The notes: generated by a model from the sequence alone, not told the origin. A stretch of DNA of 64,000 nt from Parahoeflea alexandrii (GCF_027214025.1 NZ_JAPWHB010000005.1:134575-198574), one strand, 5' to 3'. Shown: positions 1 to 9,149, numbered from the stretch's first letter. Translations and numbers: made by a program.

Positions 1-18
1 GAAGCCGGACTTGCCTGC

Positions 19-46
19 GCCCGGACGGATTGCTGTCCGCCCGGGC
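19..46. other. GC-rich stem-loop downstream of the carbonic anhydrase gene
   Basis: An 11-bp stem with one mismatch (19-29 pairs with 36-46) and a 6-base loop lies just past the stop of the minus-strand carbonic anhydrase gene. There is no U-tract on either strand, so it may only protect the 3' end of the message. A terminator call would be weak. Confidence 0.35.
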
Positions 47-62
47 CAGACAGGCCTGTTAG

Positions 63-773
63 TTAGAGAAGATCCACTTTTCCGGTGGCGATGTCATAGA
101 TGCCGGCGACGGACTTGATCTTGCCCGATGCATGGAAATCGGAAAGGATCGGATCCGCGGTGGCTGCCCTTTCGGCATTGAGCCTGGCGTTCTGCGCTGT
201 TGCGGCAGCCAGCAGGTCACTCGGGTTTTCGGACAGGACGTCGTAGACGGCGGGCCGGATCGCGTTGACCAGATGAGGAAGATGGCCGGGCGGCAGGGTC
301 CGGTCCTCGATCGCCTTGATTGTCGCGCCGACCGCGCCGCAGGAGGTGTGCCCGAGAACGACAATCGTCTTGATGCCGAGGACCGCAGCGCCATACTCCA
401 GGCTTGCCAAGCCGTCGTCATTGATGAAATTGCCGGCAACGCGGATGACGAAGAGGTCGCCCGGTCCCTGGTCGAAGATCAATTCCGGAACGACCCGGGA
501 GTCGGCACAGGCAACGATGGCCGCGAAAGGCTGTTGCCCCATTGAGCGCGCGGCCCGGCCGGCCGAGTGATCGGTGTTGATCGCCGTGTTCGACACATAG
601 CGTGCATTGCCGTCGATGAGGCGTTGAAGCGCCTCGTCTGGCGTGGTTGGCGCCGGTTCGCTGGATTGGGCGAAGGCTGGGGAACCGGAGGCCGCTGCCG
701 ACAAGGTAAGAGCCAGGCCGCCCGCGAACAGGCCGCGACGGCTGATGGATGTTGTTGAACACACTTCACACAT
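63..773 (-). CDS. Beta-class carbonic anhydrase with Tat-type signal
   Basis: Zinc enzyme that interconverts CO2 and bicarbonate. The 236-residue product has an N-terminal twin-arginine-like signal (SRRGLFAGG, about residues 11-19) followed by a hydrophobic stretch and a probable cleavage after AFA near residue 35, so it is probably exported folded to the periplasm. Beta-CA ligands are visible: C89 in CADSR with the D91/R93 dyad, and H142 and C145 in GHTSCGA. The start is supported by AAGGAG a few bases upstream of the ATG at 773. An MCEVC pair of cysteines precedes the twin arginines, which is odd for a signal peptide. It is transcribed alone; the neighbouring hydrolase is on the same strand but upstream with a short gap. 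Family assignment is firm, location is inferred. Confidence 0.93.
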   Translation of the reverse strand: MCEVCSTTSISRRGLFAGGLALTLSAAASGSPAFAQSSEPAPTTPDEALQRLIDGNARYVSNTAINTDHSAGRAARSMGQQPFAAIVACADSRVVPELIFDQGPGDLFVIRVAGNFINDDGLASLEYGAAVLGIKTIVVLGHTSCGAVGATIKAIEDRTLPPGHLPHLVNAIRPAVYDVLSENPSDLLAAATAQNARLNAERAATADPILSDFHASGKIKSVAGIYDIATGKVDLL

Positions 774-835
774 GATTATTCTCCTTGAGTGGTTTCGTTA
801 TCTGTCCGGAATGCGCAAACAATCCGGGCTGCAAT

Positions 836-2038
836 TCATTGAGTGTAGGCTGAGTAAAGATGTTGCATGACTTCGCCCGCGGCTGCGTCGGCTGTGGCTC
901 CGGGAAAATTCGTAGTGACGACAACGGCGAGATCCCGGGCCGGATCGAGGACGATCTTGGCGAGGTTCATTGAATTCGAGCCGTTGTGGGTCAGCAGGGG
1001 GCCGTCCGCCCATTCAAAGGTCACGACACCCCAGCCAAGCCCGTAGCCGCCCGTGCTGGGAGTCCCTGGCGGCGGGTTGTCCCTCACGGGCGTCTGTACC
1101 TTGACGGTGTGGATATAGGTGAACGTCTGTGGAGACACGAGCGCCGGCTCACGTGCGCCGCTGCTGGCATTCCATCCGGCCCATTTTGCGTAATCGATGA
1201 TGGACATGTGTGCGTTGCCAGCCGGTGCCATGACCTGCGGCACATCGGCTGCGGATCCCCAGAGCATTGGTGTCATGCTTCCGTCAGCCTCGATCCTGTG
1301 CCCGACCGGCGCATCAATCAATCCGTAGGTTGCCTGTGCCCCAAGTCCCGCCGTGTTCATCTCCAGGGGCATGAAGATGCGTTCATGTATCAGTTGCTCC
1401 CACGGTGTGTCCGCAACGGTTTCGATCATCATTCCGGCAATGATGTAGCCGAGATTTGAATACTGGAACGGAGAGCCTTCAGGGACTGCGATCTCGTTCT
1501 CTTTCCACTGATCCAGCAGGTGACGGCGCAGGTCGGTCAGGTTGTATTCAAAGGCGTCGGCGCTGAAGTAAAGCTCGATGATGGCGTCATCATCGCCGGG
1601 AATGCCGCTTGAGTGGGACAGAAGCTGTTCAAGCGTGGCGTCGGCCAGACTTTGACTCATGCCTTTGGCATTGTCGCCGAGGATTTCGCCGACCCGGGAG
1701 TCCCACCGCAATTTTCCCTCGTCGACCATCATCCCGGCCAGGGTCGCCGTCATGGATTTGGTGTTCGAGCCGATATGGAACCGGTCATCGATCGTGACGG
1801 GAAGATCCTTGCCCAGGATACGTGTGCCGACTGCGGCGGCAGCAACAATGATGCCGTCCTTGACCACCGCCGCCGCAAGTGCGGGCAAGCCGGCCTTGTC
1901 GCGCACGCTGGTCAGGTAGCTGCCAAGATCCATTTCCTGTGCCGGTGCGGGAGCAACCAGCAGCAGTGAACCCAGCAGACAGGTTGGAAAAAACCGCGAC
2001 CATCTCTGATCGCCGGCGCGCGCGGTGCTGTCGGGCAT
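836..2038 (-). CDS. Serine hydrolase of the beta-lactamase/class C family
   Basis: The 400-residue protein has the three motifs of penicillin-recognising serine hydrolases: SNTK at residues 91-94 (nucleophile S91 and K94), YSN at 193-195, and HNG at 351-353 in place of KTG. The HxG form is common in esterase/D-aminopeptidase-like members and argues against a resistance beta-lactamase. An N-terminal hydrophobic stretch (about residues 15-34, ending APAQ) looks like a signal peptide, so the enzyme probably acts in the periplasm. The natural substrate (ester, peptide or beta-lactam) cannot be read from the sequence. No strong ribosome-binding site is visible before the ATG at 2038, but the signal peptide fits this start. 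No operon partner is evident. Confidence 0.88.
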   Translation of the reverse strand: MPDSTARAGDQRWSRFFPTCLLGSLLLVAPAPAQEMDLGSYLTSVRDKAGLPALAAAVVKDGIIVAAAAVGTRILGKDLPVTIDDRFHIGSNTKSMTATLAGMMVDEGKLRWDSRVGEILGDNAKGMSQSLADATLEQLLSHSSGIPGDDDAIIELYFSADAFEYNLTDLRRHLLDQWKENEIAVPEGSPFQYSNLGYIIAGMMIETVADTPWEQLIHERIFMPLEMNTAGLGAQATYGLIDAPVGHRIEADGSMTPMLWGSAADVPQVMAPAGNAHMSIIDYAKWAGWNASSGAREPALVSPQTFTYIHTVKVQTPVRDNPPPGTPSTGGYGLGWGVVTFEWADGPLLTHNGSNSMNLAKIVLDPARDLAVVVTTNFPGATADAAAGEVMQHLYSAYTQ

Positions 2039-2560
2039 TGTCTCGTGTGTCCGAAGTTGCCTCGCCTGCAGATAGGCGATGTGTTTCTGTCAAGGTGCAG
2101 GCGGAAAACCGCTCAACTCCGATCGATACGCTTCGCAACCAGAGTACAGCCGGGGGTAGAGACGGGCAATTGCTTTTCCGAAAGTTGAGAGGCAAATAGC
2201 TGATTCGACACCGTTTCTCTGCCGACACGGTTAACCCTGTGCTAACACGAGTGGGCGATGAGGACGCCGGTGGCGTCTCGGTCAACACTTCCTTCACGGC
2301 CACTCCGAGGGAAGGCAGACAGACGCCAGGGCAGCCCTGCAGGGTGCTCCAGCATCCCGGATTCCCGGCTTGGCGGGCGCCGGAAGCTGGCCGTGAAGAG
2401 CTGGAAACGGGTGTGGACGGGTGCGCTCGAGTTTGCCATCGATGGGCCCTAGGACTCTTGGCCCTTGCGACCCGCGCGATGACAGCTGTTCGGACAGGCT
2501 TGATCGGCCCGTGGCCCTGGACCACTATGCCGGCGATCCACGGTGCGGAGGACGGTTGTC
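2039..2560. other. Non-coding stretch between serine hydrolase and DinB-like genes
   Basis: About 520 bases of GC-rich sequence hold no reading frame with a convincing start, composition or recognisable product. A 10-bp inverted repeat (CTTCACGGCC at 2292-2301 and GGCCGTGAAG at 2389-2398) is present, with arms too far apart to be a simple terminator. The divergent promoters of the two flanking genes must lie here; I could not pick them confidently. Confidence 0.5.
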
Positions 2561-3076
2561 ATGGCAAGTCGAGATTATGTGCTGCTGATGGCGCGCTACA
2601 ACATGTGGCAGAATGAAAACCTGATCAAGGCAGCGAGCGGGCTTGACCAGGCCGCACGCCAGGCCGAGCGCGGCGCCTTTTTCGGCTCGATCGAGAAGAC
2701 CTTCTCGCACCTGTTGTGGGGTGACGGGATCTGGCTCAGCCGCTTCGAGGGCCGCGATCCGCCGGCAAGTTACAAGCTGGACTCCACCGCACTGATCGAA
2801 AGCTGGGACAAGTTTCCGAACGACCGCGCGGCACTCGACCGCCAGATCCTGGACTGGGCGCGCGGGGTTGCGCCCGAGTGGTTCGAAGGCGATCTGACCT
2901 GGTATTCAGGAATGAGCGGCCGCACCGCCTCCCGGCCCAGGAGGATGCTGGCTGTCCAGCTGTTCAATCACCAGACCCACCACCGCGGCCAGATCCACGC
3001 CATGCTGACAGCCGCCGGCGCCAAGCCGGATGCGACAGATGTGCAGGCGATGCCGGAGAGGTTCTTGGAGATGTAG
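2561..3076 (+). CDS. DinB/YfiT-like metal-binding protein
   Basis: The 171-residue protein fits the DinB four-helix bundle. The three-histidine metal site is visible: H50 in FSHLLWGD, and H137 and H141 in FNHQTHHRGQ. DinB-fold proteins include damage-induced proteins and thiol-dependent transferases; this member's reaction is unknown. I chose the ATG at 2561 over a GTG at 2543 because GGAGG at 2546-2550 is well spaced for 2561, and the earlier codon lies inside that site. The gene appears monocistronic. Confidence 0.87.
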   Translation: MASRDYVLLMARYNMWQNENLIKAASGLDQAARQAERGAFFGSIEKTFSHLLWGDGIWLSRFEGRDPPASYKLDSTALIESWDKFPNDRAALDRQILDWARGVAPEWFEGDLTWYSGMSGRTASRPRRMLAVQLFNHQTHHRGQIHAMLTAAGAKPDATDVQAMPERFLEM

Positions 3077-3566
3077 GGGGAGGTGGGTGAAGCCAGTCAA
3101 TCGTCAGGCGTCAGACGCCTTTGATGGCCCTTCTGTCCTATTGCTCGAGAGTTTCCGGGGCGGTTGCTCCTTCGGCGCTGAATCGAACCGGGATTCCAGC
3201 GGAATGCGGGTATCTAGGTTGAATCGTGGGGGCAAGAGGGAGGGGTATGAGGCCATCCCTCCGTAAGACACCCAACTCGCAGAAAGGGTTTCGTTTCGTC
3301 ATTCGCGTAAGATATGCATCGAAATTGCAAAAATCGGGAACTCTTTTGCATCGTCCAGGTCATCGAAAAGGAAAGACGGCAAAAGTTGTGGAATTCTTCC
3401 TGCTTGCTCCTAATTCATTGTGAGCTGAGAATGGCGTAATAAGGTGCAATGGCTTAAACAATTATCCGCGAATGTTATCGATCTGAGGTTGGAAATTTGA
3501 TTTTTGGGAAGAAATTAGTCGCAAACAGATCGCTTTCGCTATGAATATATTTTTCCTCTGATACAT
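3077..3566. other. Intergenic transition into an AT-rich island
   Basis: About 490 bases carry no supportable gene. Composition changes from the GC-rich background to clearly AT-rich from about 3290 onwards, continuing into the next gene. No tRNA end, att-like repeat or transposase remnant could be recognised at the border. Confidence 0.5.
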
Positions 3567-4292
3567 ATGGATAATCGTAATAATGTATTCGCTGTAGTTT
3601 CCGGCCCGTTGTCGGCGTTTGGAATCATGTCGTCGGCGTTTTCCATAGATCAATTCGAGTCATATCTAAGTTATGAATTGAAATTCTTGCATGAAAATTT
3701 AGTAATAAGATTGTCCTCAGTGCTTGATGTAGGAGATAATTTTTATATTTTATTGTTTGTCATAATTTCTGCTTTATTTCAAATATTATCAATGTTTTTT
3801 GCGTACAAAAACGCTGACTATAAATTTGATGGCGTTGACGGACCTGGAAATAGAATTGCCGCTGCTTATATAGAGTATAGAATCGCACAACATATAGCGG
3901 TCGATAATATGAGAGAGGGTTATAAATCCGCAATAGAAGGATTAAAATTGGTTGTAGGGCAAATTAAAGGGATGTATTTATCTTATGGTGCTTTTGGAAA
4001 ATTTATTTTGTTTTTTATATCTTTGTTCGTTTTTATTATTATAATTATCATGTCGGCTCTTCTTGTTTTGTTTTATATTATCGCTGCTTTATATTTTTCT
4101 TTTCAAATATTGGTTCTCATTTTGGGAGTTTCGATAAAATACATTTCTAGCCCAATTATGCTGATATTCGGTAGTAAGTATGATCGGCAGGTGGCTATAA
4201 ATAACTTATTATTTACATTTTATTCGTTTTCTGCTGCAGTTTCGGGTAGTGCTGTTTTGAGGTATGCGGCGAATAAATTTGATGTCCTGTAG
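3567..4292 (+). CDS. Orphan AT-rich membrane protein of unknown function
   Basis: I do not recognise this 241-residue protein. It has one hydrophobic segment at about residues 58-80 and a very long hydrophobic region at about 145-185 that could form two helices, with a further weakly hydrophobic segment near residues 212-230. A soluble, charged stretch (about 85-135) separates them. Codon use is strikingly unlike the neighbours: TTA, ATA, AAA and TAT codons abound in a genome that otherwise prefers G/C at third positions, which indicates recent acquisition. No Shine-Dalgarno sequence is visible before the ATG at 3567. The uninterrupted frame of 241 codons suggests a functional gene. No partner gene sits next to it within the island. 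Confidence 0.7.
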   Translation: MDNRNNVFAVVSGPLSAFGIMSSAFSIDQFESYLSYELKFLHENLVIRLSSVLDVGDNFYILLFVIISALFQILSMFFAYKNADYKFDGVDGPGNRIAAAYIEYRIAQHIAVDNMREGYKSAIEGLKLVVGQIKGMYLSYGAFGKFILFFISLFVFIIIIIMSALLVLFYIIAALYFSFQILVLILGVSIKYISSPIMLIFGSKYDRQVAINNLLFTFYSFSAAVSGSAVLRYAANKFDVL

Positions 4293-4392
4293 TCATACAC
4301 GAAATTTACCTCCCTCACAGTGCTCTTAGGTTGTTGCTCGCGGGCTGGTTCAGCCCTCGGTGCGCCACGCAGGCGGCCGCGGCCGCAGGGCC

Positions 4393-4791
4393 TTACGATC
4401 GGTTTTCCACCCAGTCGCGGTCGATGGTGCCTTCCTGGGCCTTGTGGAAATACTGGCTGGCCACCAGCCAGCCCTTCACGGGGCGCAGGGGGGGCACGCA
4501 GGTCAGCAGCATCAGGGGGACGGTGGTAAGAAAATGCACCCACCAGGCCGGCTCGTAATTGATCTGCAGCCAGAGTGCGAAAATCGTACTCGGGACACAG
4601 GCGAACATCATGATGAAAAATGCGGGTCCATCGGCCGGGTCGGCAAACGAGTAGTCGAGGCCGCAGACTTCACATTTGGGGCGGAGCGTCAGGAAGCCTT
4701 GAAATATGTGGCCTTCCCCACAGCGCGGGCAGCGTCCCCTGATGCCGGTTCGGACAGGTTCAAGCGGTGGCCATTCGCGTTCGCTGTGCAT
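4393..4791 (-). CDS. DUF983 family membrane protein
   Basis: The 132-residue protein starts with a zinc-ribbon-like pair of CxxC motifs (CPRCGEG and CEVCGLDY, about residues 20-45), followed by two hydrophobic helices and a short tail with conserved-looking YFHKAQEG. This is the DUF983 pattern, a small inner-membrane family of unknown function in alphaproteobacteria. The start at 4791 is chosen because AAAGGA sits 6-7 bases upstream; the open frame extends to 4887 without ribosome-binding support. Its upstream region carries ATTGTATG direct repeats (4894-4912) that recur before the neighbouring MocR-type regulator gene, so it may be controlled by that regulator. Confidence 0.85.
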   Translation of the reverse strand: MHSEREWPPLEPVRTGIRGRCPRCGEGHIFQGFLTLRPKCEVCGLDYSFADPADGPAFFIMMFACVPSTIFALWLQINYEPAWWVHFLTTVPLMLLTCVPPLRPVKGWLVASQYFHKAQEGTIDRDWVENRS

Positions 4792-4893
4792 CGGGCTTCC
4801 TTTCGTGATCTGTGCGAGACCATTCCCGGCATGAGGAGCCGGTGATGTGGCTCGGACACCGGTTCGCTCATCGCTGTGTGCTATCAATTATTT

Positions 4894-4912
4894 ATTGTAT
4901 GTATATTGTATG
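4894..4912. promoter_or_regulatory. Direct-repeat putative MocR operator upstream of the DUF983 gene
   Basis: ATTGTATG occurs at 4894-4901 and again at 4905-4912, exactly 11 bases apart, and a 7/8 match (AGTGTATG) follows at 4925-4932. The same 11-base phasing of nearly the same octamer is found before the MocR gene at 6369-6387. Direct repeats one helical turn apart are a known binding pattern for MocR regulators. The match is seen directly; the regulatory role is inferred. Confidence 0.6.
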
Positions 4913-4951
4913 CTTTCAATGTCAAGTGTATGGATGGATGGCGCGCTGGTT

Positions 4952-6352
4952 TCAGACAACCATTGAAAACGCGGCGGGCGACTGGTCCAGAAGATCGGCA
5001 ACCACCTGCAGGCTTTTGGCGAGGTCTTCGCGGCTCTCGGGCGCTCCAAGGCCCAGCCTTACCGCTTCGGGAGCAGGACCCAGGGCAAAGGCATCGCTCG
5101 CAACAACGCTGATGCCTTCCGATCGCAGGCGCGACGAAAACTCTGCCCGGGTCCATGGTGGCGTGAGGGTCAGCCAGGCATGGAAGCCTTGTGGATCCGA
5201 TCTCACATTCCTTGCCGGCAGGATGCGGATCGCAATGGATTGGCGTGCAGCAGTCTCGCGCCGGATCGCCGCCACCACGGCTTCGGCGATTCCGTCTTCA
5301 ATCCAGTGCGATGCGATCGCGGCGGTCAAGGGAGACGCCATCGAGGCGGTTGCCCGGATTGCGTTGTTCACTCTCGACGTTGCGCTGCCTTCCGGAGCGA
5401 CCAGATAGGCGATGCGCAGCGCCGGCGCGACGCATTTGGCGAGGCCGGCAACATGATAGACCAGTTCGGGGGCAAGGCTTGCCAGCGGGGGCAACGGGGT
5501 CACCGGCAGCGCACCGTAGGCATCGTCCTCAATGATGGGAACGTGGTAGCGCCGCGCGATGTCGACAATCGCATGGCGTCTCGCCGTCGAAAGCGTTGCC
5601 GTCGTGGGATTGTGGAGGTTAGGCGTGCAGTAAAGCGCCTTTGGCTTTGTACGGAGGCAGGCGTCCTCGAATGACTGGGGAATGAGGCCTTCCTCATCCA
5701 TTGCCACTGCGGCAAGATTTACCCTCAGATGGGCGGCAACGGAGCGGATCCCGGGATAGGTCAGGGCCTCGGCCAATATGGTCTCCCCGGGCGCCGCCAG
5801 GAGGCCCACCAGCGCCAGCAGTGCGCCTTGGGCGCCGGGGCAGATCAGAACGCGGTCGGGTGTGACGCCGTCGAGGCGCGAAGACAGCCAGAGCGCTCCG
5901 GCTTCCCTGTCGCGTCGCGCTCCACCGGCCTCCTGGTAACGCATCAACAGATCAATGCCGCCCGAAGTTTCGAGGTTGCGTATTCCCTCCCACATGCGCG
6001 AAACCAGTTCAGCGTCATCAAAACGCGGCGGCAGGTTCATGCTCATGTCGACAAGTCCGCTCGGCACGGGCCGTCTTGCTGCGGAATGCTTCTTGCGGAC
6101 ATAAGTGCCCTGTCCGACCTTGCCCTCGACAAGCCCGCGCTTGCCTGCCTCGGCGTAGGCGCGGCTGACCGTCGTGAAATCGATCTCCAGGGCTTCAGCC
6201 AGAGCGCGTTGCGGGGGAAGCCGGTCACCTGCCGCGAGCTTGCCGGACAGGATATCGGCAGACAGCGCGTCCGTGATCGCCAGATAGAGCGGCCCGTCAG
6301 CCTTTCGGATGGTCGGGCACCAGACGATCTTGGATTCCGTTTTGGCCATCAC
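4952..6352 (-). CDS. MocR-type regulator (GntR helix-turn-helix fused to aminotransferase-like domain)
   Basis: The 466-residue protein has an N-terminal GntR winged helix (about residues 20-85; RLPPQRALAEAL and FTTVSRAYAEAGKRGLV) and a fold-type I PLP aminotransferase-like domain (about 110-460). PLP contacts are visible: N248-P in TPNLHNPTT, D277 and Y279 in EDDAYG, and the Schiff-base lysine near K306 in AGLAKCVAP, with an arginine at 313. In MocR proteins this domain senses an amine or PLP-like ligand rather than catalysing. Start codons GTG (6352) and ATG (6349) are adjacent. Direct repeats of ATTRTATG lie 17-35 bases upstream, suggesting autoregulation. The regulated pathway is not known; the nearest candidate target is the DUF983 gene. 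Confidence 0.9.
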   Translation of the reverse strand: MMAKTESKIVWCPTIRKADGPLYLAITDALSADILSGKLAAGDRLPPQRALAEALEIDFTTVSRAYAEAGKRGLVEGKVGQGTYVRKKHSAARRPVPSGLVDMSMNLPPRFDDAELVSRMWEGIRNLETSGGIDLLMRYQEAGGARRDREAGALWLSSRLDGVTPDRVLICPGAQGALLALVGLLAAPGETILAEALTYPGIRSVAAHLRVNLAAVAMDEEGLIPQSFEDACLRTKPKALYCTPNLHNPTTATLSTARRHAIVDIARRYHVPIIEDDAYGALPVTPLPPLASLAPELVYHVAGLAKCVAPALRIAYLVAPEGSATSRVNNAIRATASMASPLTAAIASHWIEDGIAEAVVAAIRRETAARQSIAIRILPARNVRSDPQGFHAWLTLTPPWTRAEFSSRLRSEGISVVASDAFALGPAPEAVRLGLGAPESREDLAKSLQVVADLLDQSPAAFSMVV

Positions 6353-6368
6353 GATACCCCGGTTTGAA

Positions 6369-6387
6369 ATTATATGGATATTGTATG
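6369..6387. promoter_or_regulatory. Direct-repeat putative MocR operator upstream of its own gene
   Basis: ATTATATG at 6369-6376 and ATTGTATG at 6380-6387 are spaced 11 bases apart, the same arrangement as at 4894-4912. The site lies just upstream of the minus-strand regulator start at 6352, where an autoregulatory operator would be expected. Confidence 0.6.
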
Positions 6388-6460
6388 GAGTTCATCGCAA
6401 AGGCAAGTCGTCCCTTTGCGTCAGGACAGGGCGCCTGGCGCATGGGCGGGGAGGCGCTGC

Positions 6461-7345
6461 CTATTTGTCAGCGACGGCCGCGATGCGTTCGGTCGCGGTT
6501 GATCCGGCCAGCCGCCGCATCCTCAAATCCCGCAGCTGGCTCACCACCAGCGCCACCACGAACAGGCCGGTCATCATCAGCACCATGGTCGGGGCCGGTT
6601 CGCTGTCGATGTGGTAGCTTGCGAAGATGCCGACGAGGGCCGAGAGCATCACCGAACCGACCGCCACGGTCAGCATGCCGGCAAAGGTGCGGGCCACCAG
6701 AAAGGCGATGGCGCCCGGCGCCACCAGGAGAGCGATCGACAGGATGATGCCCACAGCCTTGAGACTGGCGACGATCATCAGCGCGATGGCCGTCAGCAGC
6801 CCGTAATGCAGCCAGCCGGTCTTCAGGCCGATGGCCCGCGCATGCAGCCCGTCAAAGGCCTGGGCGACGAGATCGCGCCACTTGATCAGCAGGAAGCCGC
6901 CGCAGAGTGCCGCGAGGAGGGCGGTCGCGGAAATGTCGGACCAGCTGACGCCGAGCATGTCGCCGAACAGGATGTGATCGAGATGCAGGCTGGAGCGGAC
7001 GCTGACATGCAGCACGATGCCCAAGCCGAACATGCCGGAAAACACGATGCCCATCACCGTGTCTTCCTTCACCCGGCTGTTGGCGTTGAGCCAGCCGGTG
7101 GCCACCGCGCAGAACAGGCCTGCGGCGAAGGCGCCGATCACCAGCGGCAGGCCGGCGATATAGGCCATGACGATACCTGGCAGCACCGCGTGGCTCATCG
7201 CGTCGCCCAGGAGCGACCAGCCCTTGAGCACCATCAGCGAACTCATCGCCGCCATCGGCAGTGCGATCAGGAAGGTGATCAGGAACGCCTTCTGCATGTA
7301 GGCGAAGCGGAACGGGTCGATGAAGAAGTCGAGCGCCACGTCCAT
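6461..7345 (-). CDS. sitD: Manganese/iron ABC transporter permease SitD
   Basis: Inner-membrane permease of the ABC-3 (metal-type) family, 294 residues, with about eight or nine hydrophobic segments. The family signature region KGWSLLGDAMSHAVLPG is near residues 40-57. Together with SitC it would form the channel for Mn(II) (or Fe(II)). The ATG at 7345 overlaps the stop of sitC by one base (TGATG), showing translational coupling. An open frame continues upstream through sitC in a different frame but is an artefact. It is last in the sitABCD operon. Confidence 0.92.
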   Translation of the reverse strand: MDVALDFFIDPFRFAYMQKAFLITFLIALPMAAMSSLMVLKGWSLLGDAMSHAVLPGIVMAYIAGLPLVIGAFAAGLFCAVATGWLNANSRVKEDTVMGIVFSGMFGLGIVLHVSVRSSLHLDHILFGDMLGVSWSDISATALLAALCGGFLLIKWRDLVAQAFDGLHARAIGLKTGWLHYGLLTAIALMIVASLKAVGIILSIALLVAPGAIAFLVARTFAGMLTVAVGSVMLSALVGIFASYHIDSEPAPTMVLMMTGLFVVALVVSQLRDLRMRRLAGSTATERIAAVADK

Positions 7346-8211
7346 CACGCAGCTCCCGTTTCGGGTTTCATGCCGCCGCGCGCTTTCGCCCGCTGGGCCA
7401 GGATGCCGTGCCGCGGCGCAAACACGAAGGCCAGGAGGAACAGCCCGGTCTGCAGCATGATCACCACGCCGCCGGTGGCGCCGTCGAGGAAATAACTGAG
7501 GTACACTCCCACGAACGAGGTGATCGAGCCGATCGCCACGGCAATGACGATCAACCGCGGGAACCGGTCGGTGAGCAGGTAGGCGGTGGCGCCGGGCGTC
7601 ACCACCAGCGCGATCACCAGGAAGGCGCCGACGGTCTGCATCGCAGCCACCGTGGAGGCGGCGAGAAGCGTGAAGAAGATGCCCTTGAGCAGGTCGGCAC
7701 GGATGCCGATGGTGCGCGCATGGCTCTCGTCGAAGAACACCAGCATCAGGTCCTTCCAGATCAGGCTCAGCACGACGAGGGTGACGGCGCCGATGATGAT
7801 CAGCTGCAGCGAATCCGATGGCGTGATCGCCAGCACGTTGCCAAGCACGATGGTCTGCACGTTGATCGGCGTCGGCGAGATCGACACCATGAACAGCCCG
7901 AGCGCAAAGAATGAGACGAAGATCATGCCGATGATTGCGTCCTCCCTGAGCCGCGTGCGCGAGCGGATGGCGAGCATGGCGGCGGCGGCCAGTCCTCCGG
8001 CGAGGAACGCACCGGCGGCGAACGGCAGGCCGAGCATGTAGGCGCCGGCGACGCCCGGCACGATCGAGTGCGACAGCGCGTCGCCGATCAGCGACCAGCC
8101 CTTGAGCATCAGGTAGCAGGAGAGAAACGCGCAGATCGCCCCGGTCAGCGCCGAGACCCACATGGCATTGACCATGTAGCCGTAACTGAAGGGTTCGAGC
8201 AGCAGGCTCAT
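7345..8211 (-). CDS. sitC: Manganese/iron ABC transporter permease SitC
   Basis: A 288-residue ABC-3 family permease, paralogous to SitD, with [17 protein letters not shown] near residues 41-57 and multiple membrane helices. Systems with two different permeases downstream of one ATPase are the SitABCD/MntABCD type, as opposed to homodimeric ZnuB systems. Its ATG overlaps the sitB stop by four bases (ATGA). Specificity for Mn(II) over Fe(II) or Zn(II) is inferred from the operon and the Mur-like site upstream of sitA. Confidence 0.93.
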   Translation of the reverse strand: MSLLLEPFSYGYMVNAMWVSALTGAICAFLSCYLMLKGWSLIGDALSHSIVPGVAGAYMLGLPFAAGAFLAGGLAAAAMLAIRSRTRLREDAIIGMIFVSFFALGLFMVSISPTPINVQTIVLGNVLAITPSDSLQLIIIGAVTLVVLSLIWKDLMLVFFDESHARTIGIRADLLKGIFFTLLAASTVAAMQTVGAFLVIALVVTPGATAYLLTDRFPRLIVIAVAIGSITSFVGVYLSYFLDGATGGVVIMLQTGLFLLAFVFAPRHGILAQRAKARGGMKPETGAA

Positions 8212-9149
8212 GCGCCGCCTTCCTTGCCCGGGCCCCCGGTTTCATCGGGCACCCCGACAGCACTCTTGCCCTTGCGGGCCTTGCGTTCGGCCTCGCCATA
8301 GATGACGAAGGGCCGTTCGTCGTCGGTCAGCACTGTGACCTGGCGCCGGTCGTCATCATCGTGCAGATCCTGCCCGCCAAGCACGAAATGCCTGAGCACG
8401 CCGCCAAAGGCTTTTTGCAAGTTCTTCTGGGTGAAGACCTCGCCGGTCGGCCCCTCGGCCAGGACGGACCGGTTGATCAGCACCGCCCGGTCGCAGAATT
8501 CAGGCACACTTCCCAGATTGTGGGTCGAGACCAGCATCACCCGGCCTTCCGCACGCAGATCCTTGAGCAGCTCGATGATCTGGTTTTCGGTGGTCACGTC
8601 GACGCCGGTGAACGGCTCGTCGAGCAGGATCACCTGGCCTTCCTGGGCCAGCGCCCGGGCGAGGAAGACGCGCTTCTTCTGCCCGCCCGAGAGCTCGCCG
8701 ATCTGGCGCTTGCGATAGGCCGTCATGCCGACCCGCTCGAGCGCCTCGTTTACAGCTGTGCGGTCGGCGGGCCGGGTCATGCGCAGAAAGTTCATGTGGC
8801 CGTAACGGCCCATCAGCACGACGTCTTCGACCAGCACCGGGAACGACCAGTCGATCTCCTCGCTCTGTGGCACGTAGGCTACGAGATTGCGGCTCAAGGC
8901 CTGCTTTACCGAGAGCCCCATGATGCTGATCTCGCCGCTGGCCAGCGGCACGAACCCCATCAGCGACTTGAACAGCGTCGACTTGCCGCTGCCGTTGATG
9001 CCCACCAGTGCTGTGATCGAGCCTTTCGGCACGGAGAACGAGGCGCCGTCGAGCGCCTTGTTGCCGTTGCGGTAGATCACCGAGACGTCGCGGACGTCGA
9101 GACCGGTGATCGCTGTAGCCTGCGTGCCAGTGGGGGCGGGAGCGTTCAT
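8208..9149 (-). CDS. sitB: Manganese/iron ABC transporter ATPase SitB
   Basis: ABC ATPase of 313 residues. Walker A is GINGSGKST (about residues 49-57), the signature is LSGGQKKR, and Walker B is VILLDEP. The protein has a C-terminal tail of roughly 50 charged residues beyond the usual ABC domain (rich in D, E, K and R), commonly seen in rhizobial SitB. It energises the SitCD permease. The start overlaps sitA by four bases. Confidence 0.93.
   Translation of the reverse strand: MNAPAPTGTQATAITGLDVRDVSVIYRNGNKALDGASFSVPKGSITALVGINGSGKSTLFKSLMGFVPLASGEISIMGLSVKQALSRNLVAYVPQSEEIDWSFPVLVEDVVLMGRYGHMNFLRMTRPADRTAVNEALERVGMTAYRKRQIGELSGGQKKRVFLARALAQEGQVILLDEPFTGVDVTTENQIIELLKDLRAEGRVMLVSTHNLGSVPEFCDRAVLINRSVLAEGPTGEVFTQKNLQKAFGGVLRHFVLGGQDLHDDDDRRQVTVLTDDERPFVIYGEAERKARKGKSAVGVPDETGGPGKEGGA

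Noticed and set aside
2239-2616. Open frame of 125 codons upstream of the DinB-like gene
   Set aside because: It overlaps the DinB start, lacks a ribosome-binding site and has no sensible composition.
3176-3200. tRNA-like TCGAACC-type fragment near the island border
   Set aside because: No T-loop or acceptor stem could be folded, so no integration site is supported.
3462-3653. Minus-strand short frame in the AT-rich island
   Set aside because: 63 codons, overlaps the plus-strand membrane protein and has no supporting start signal.
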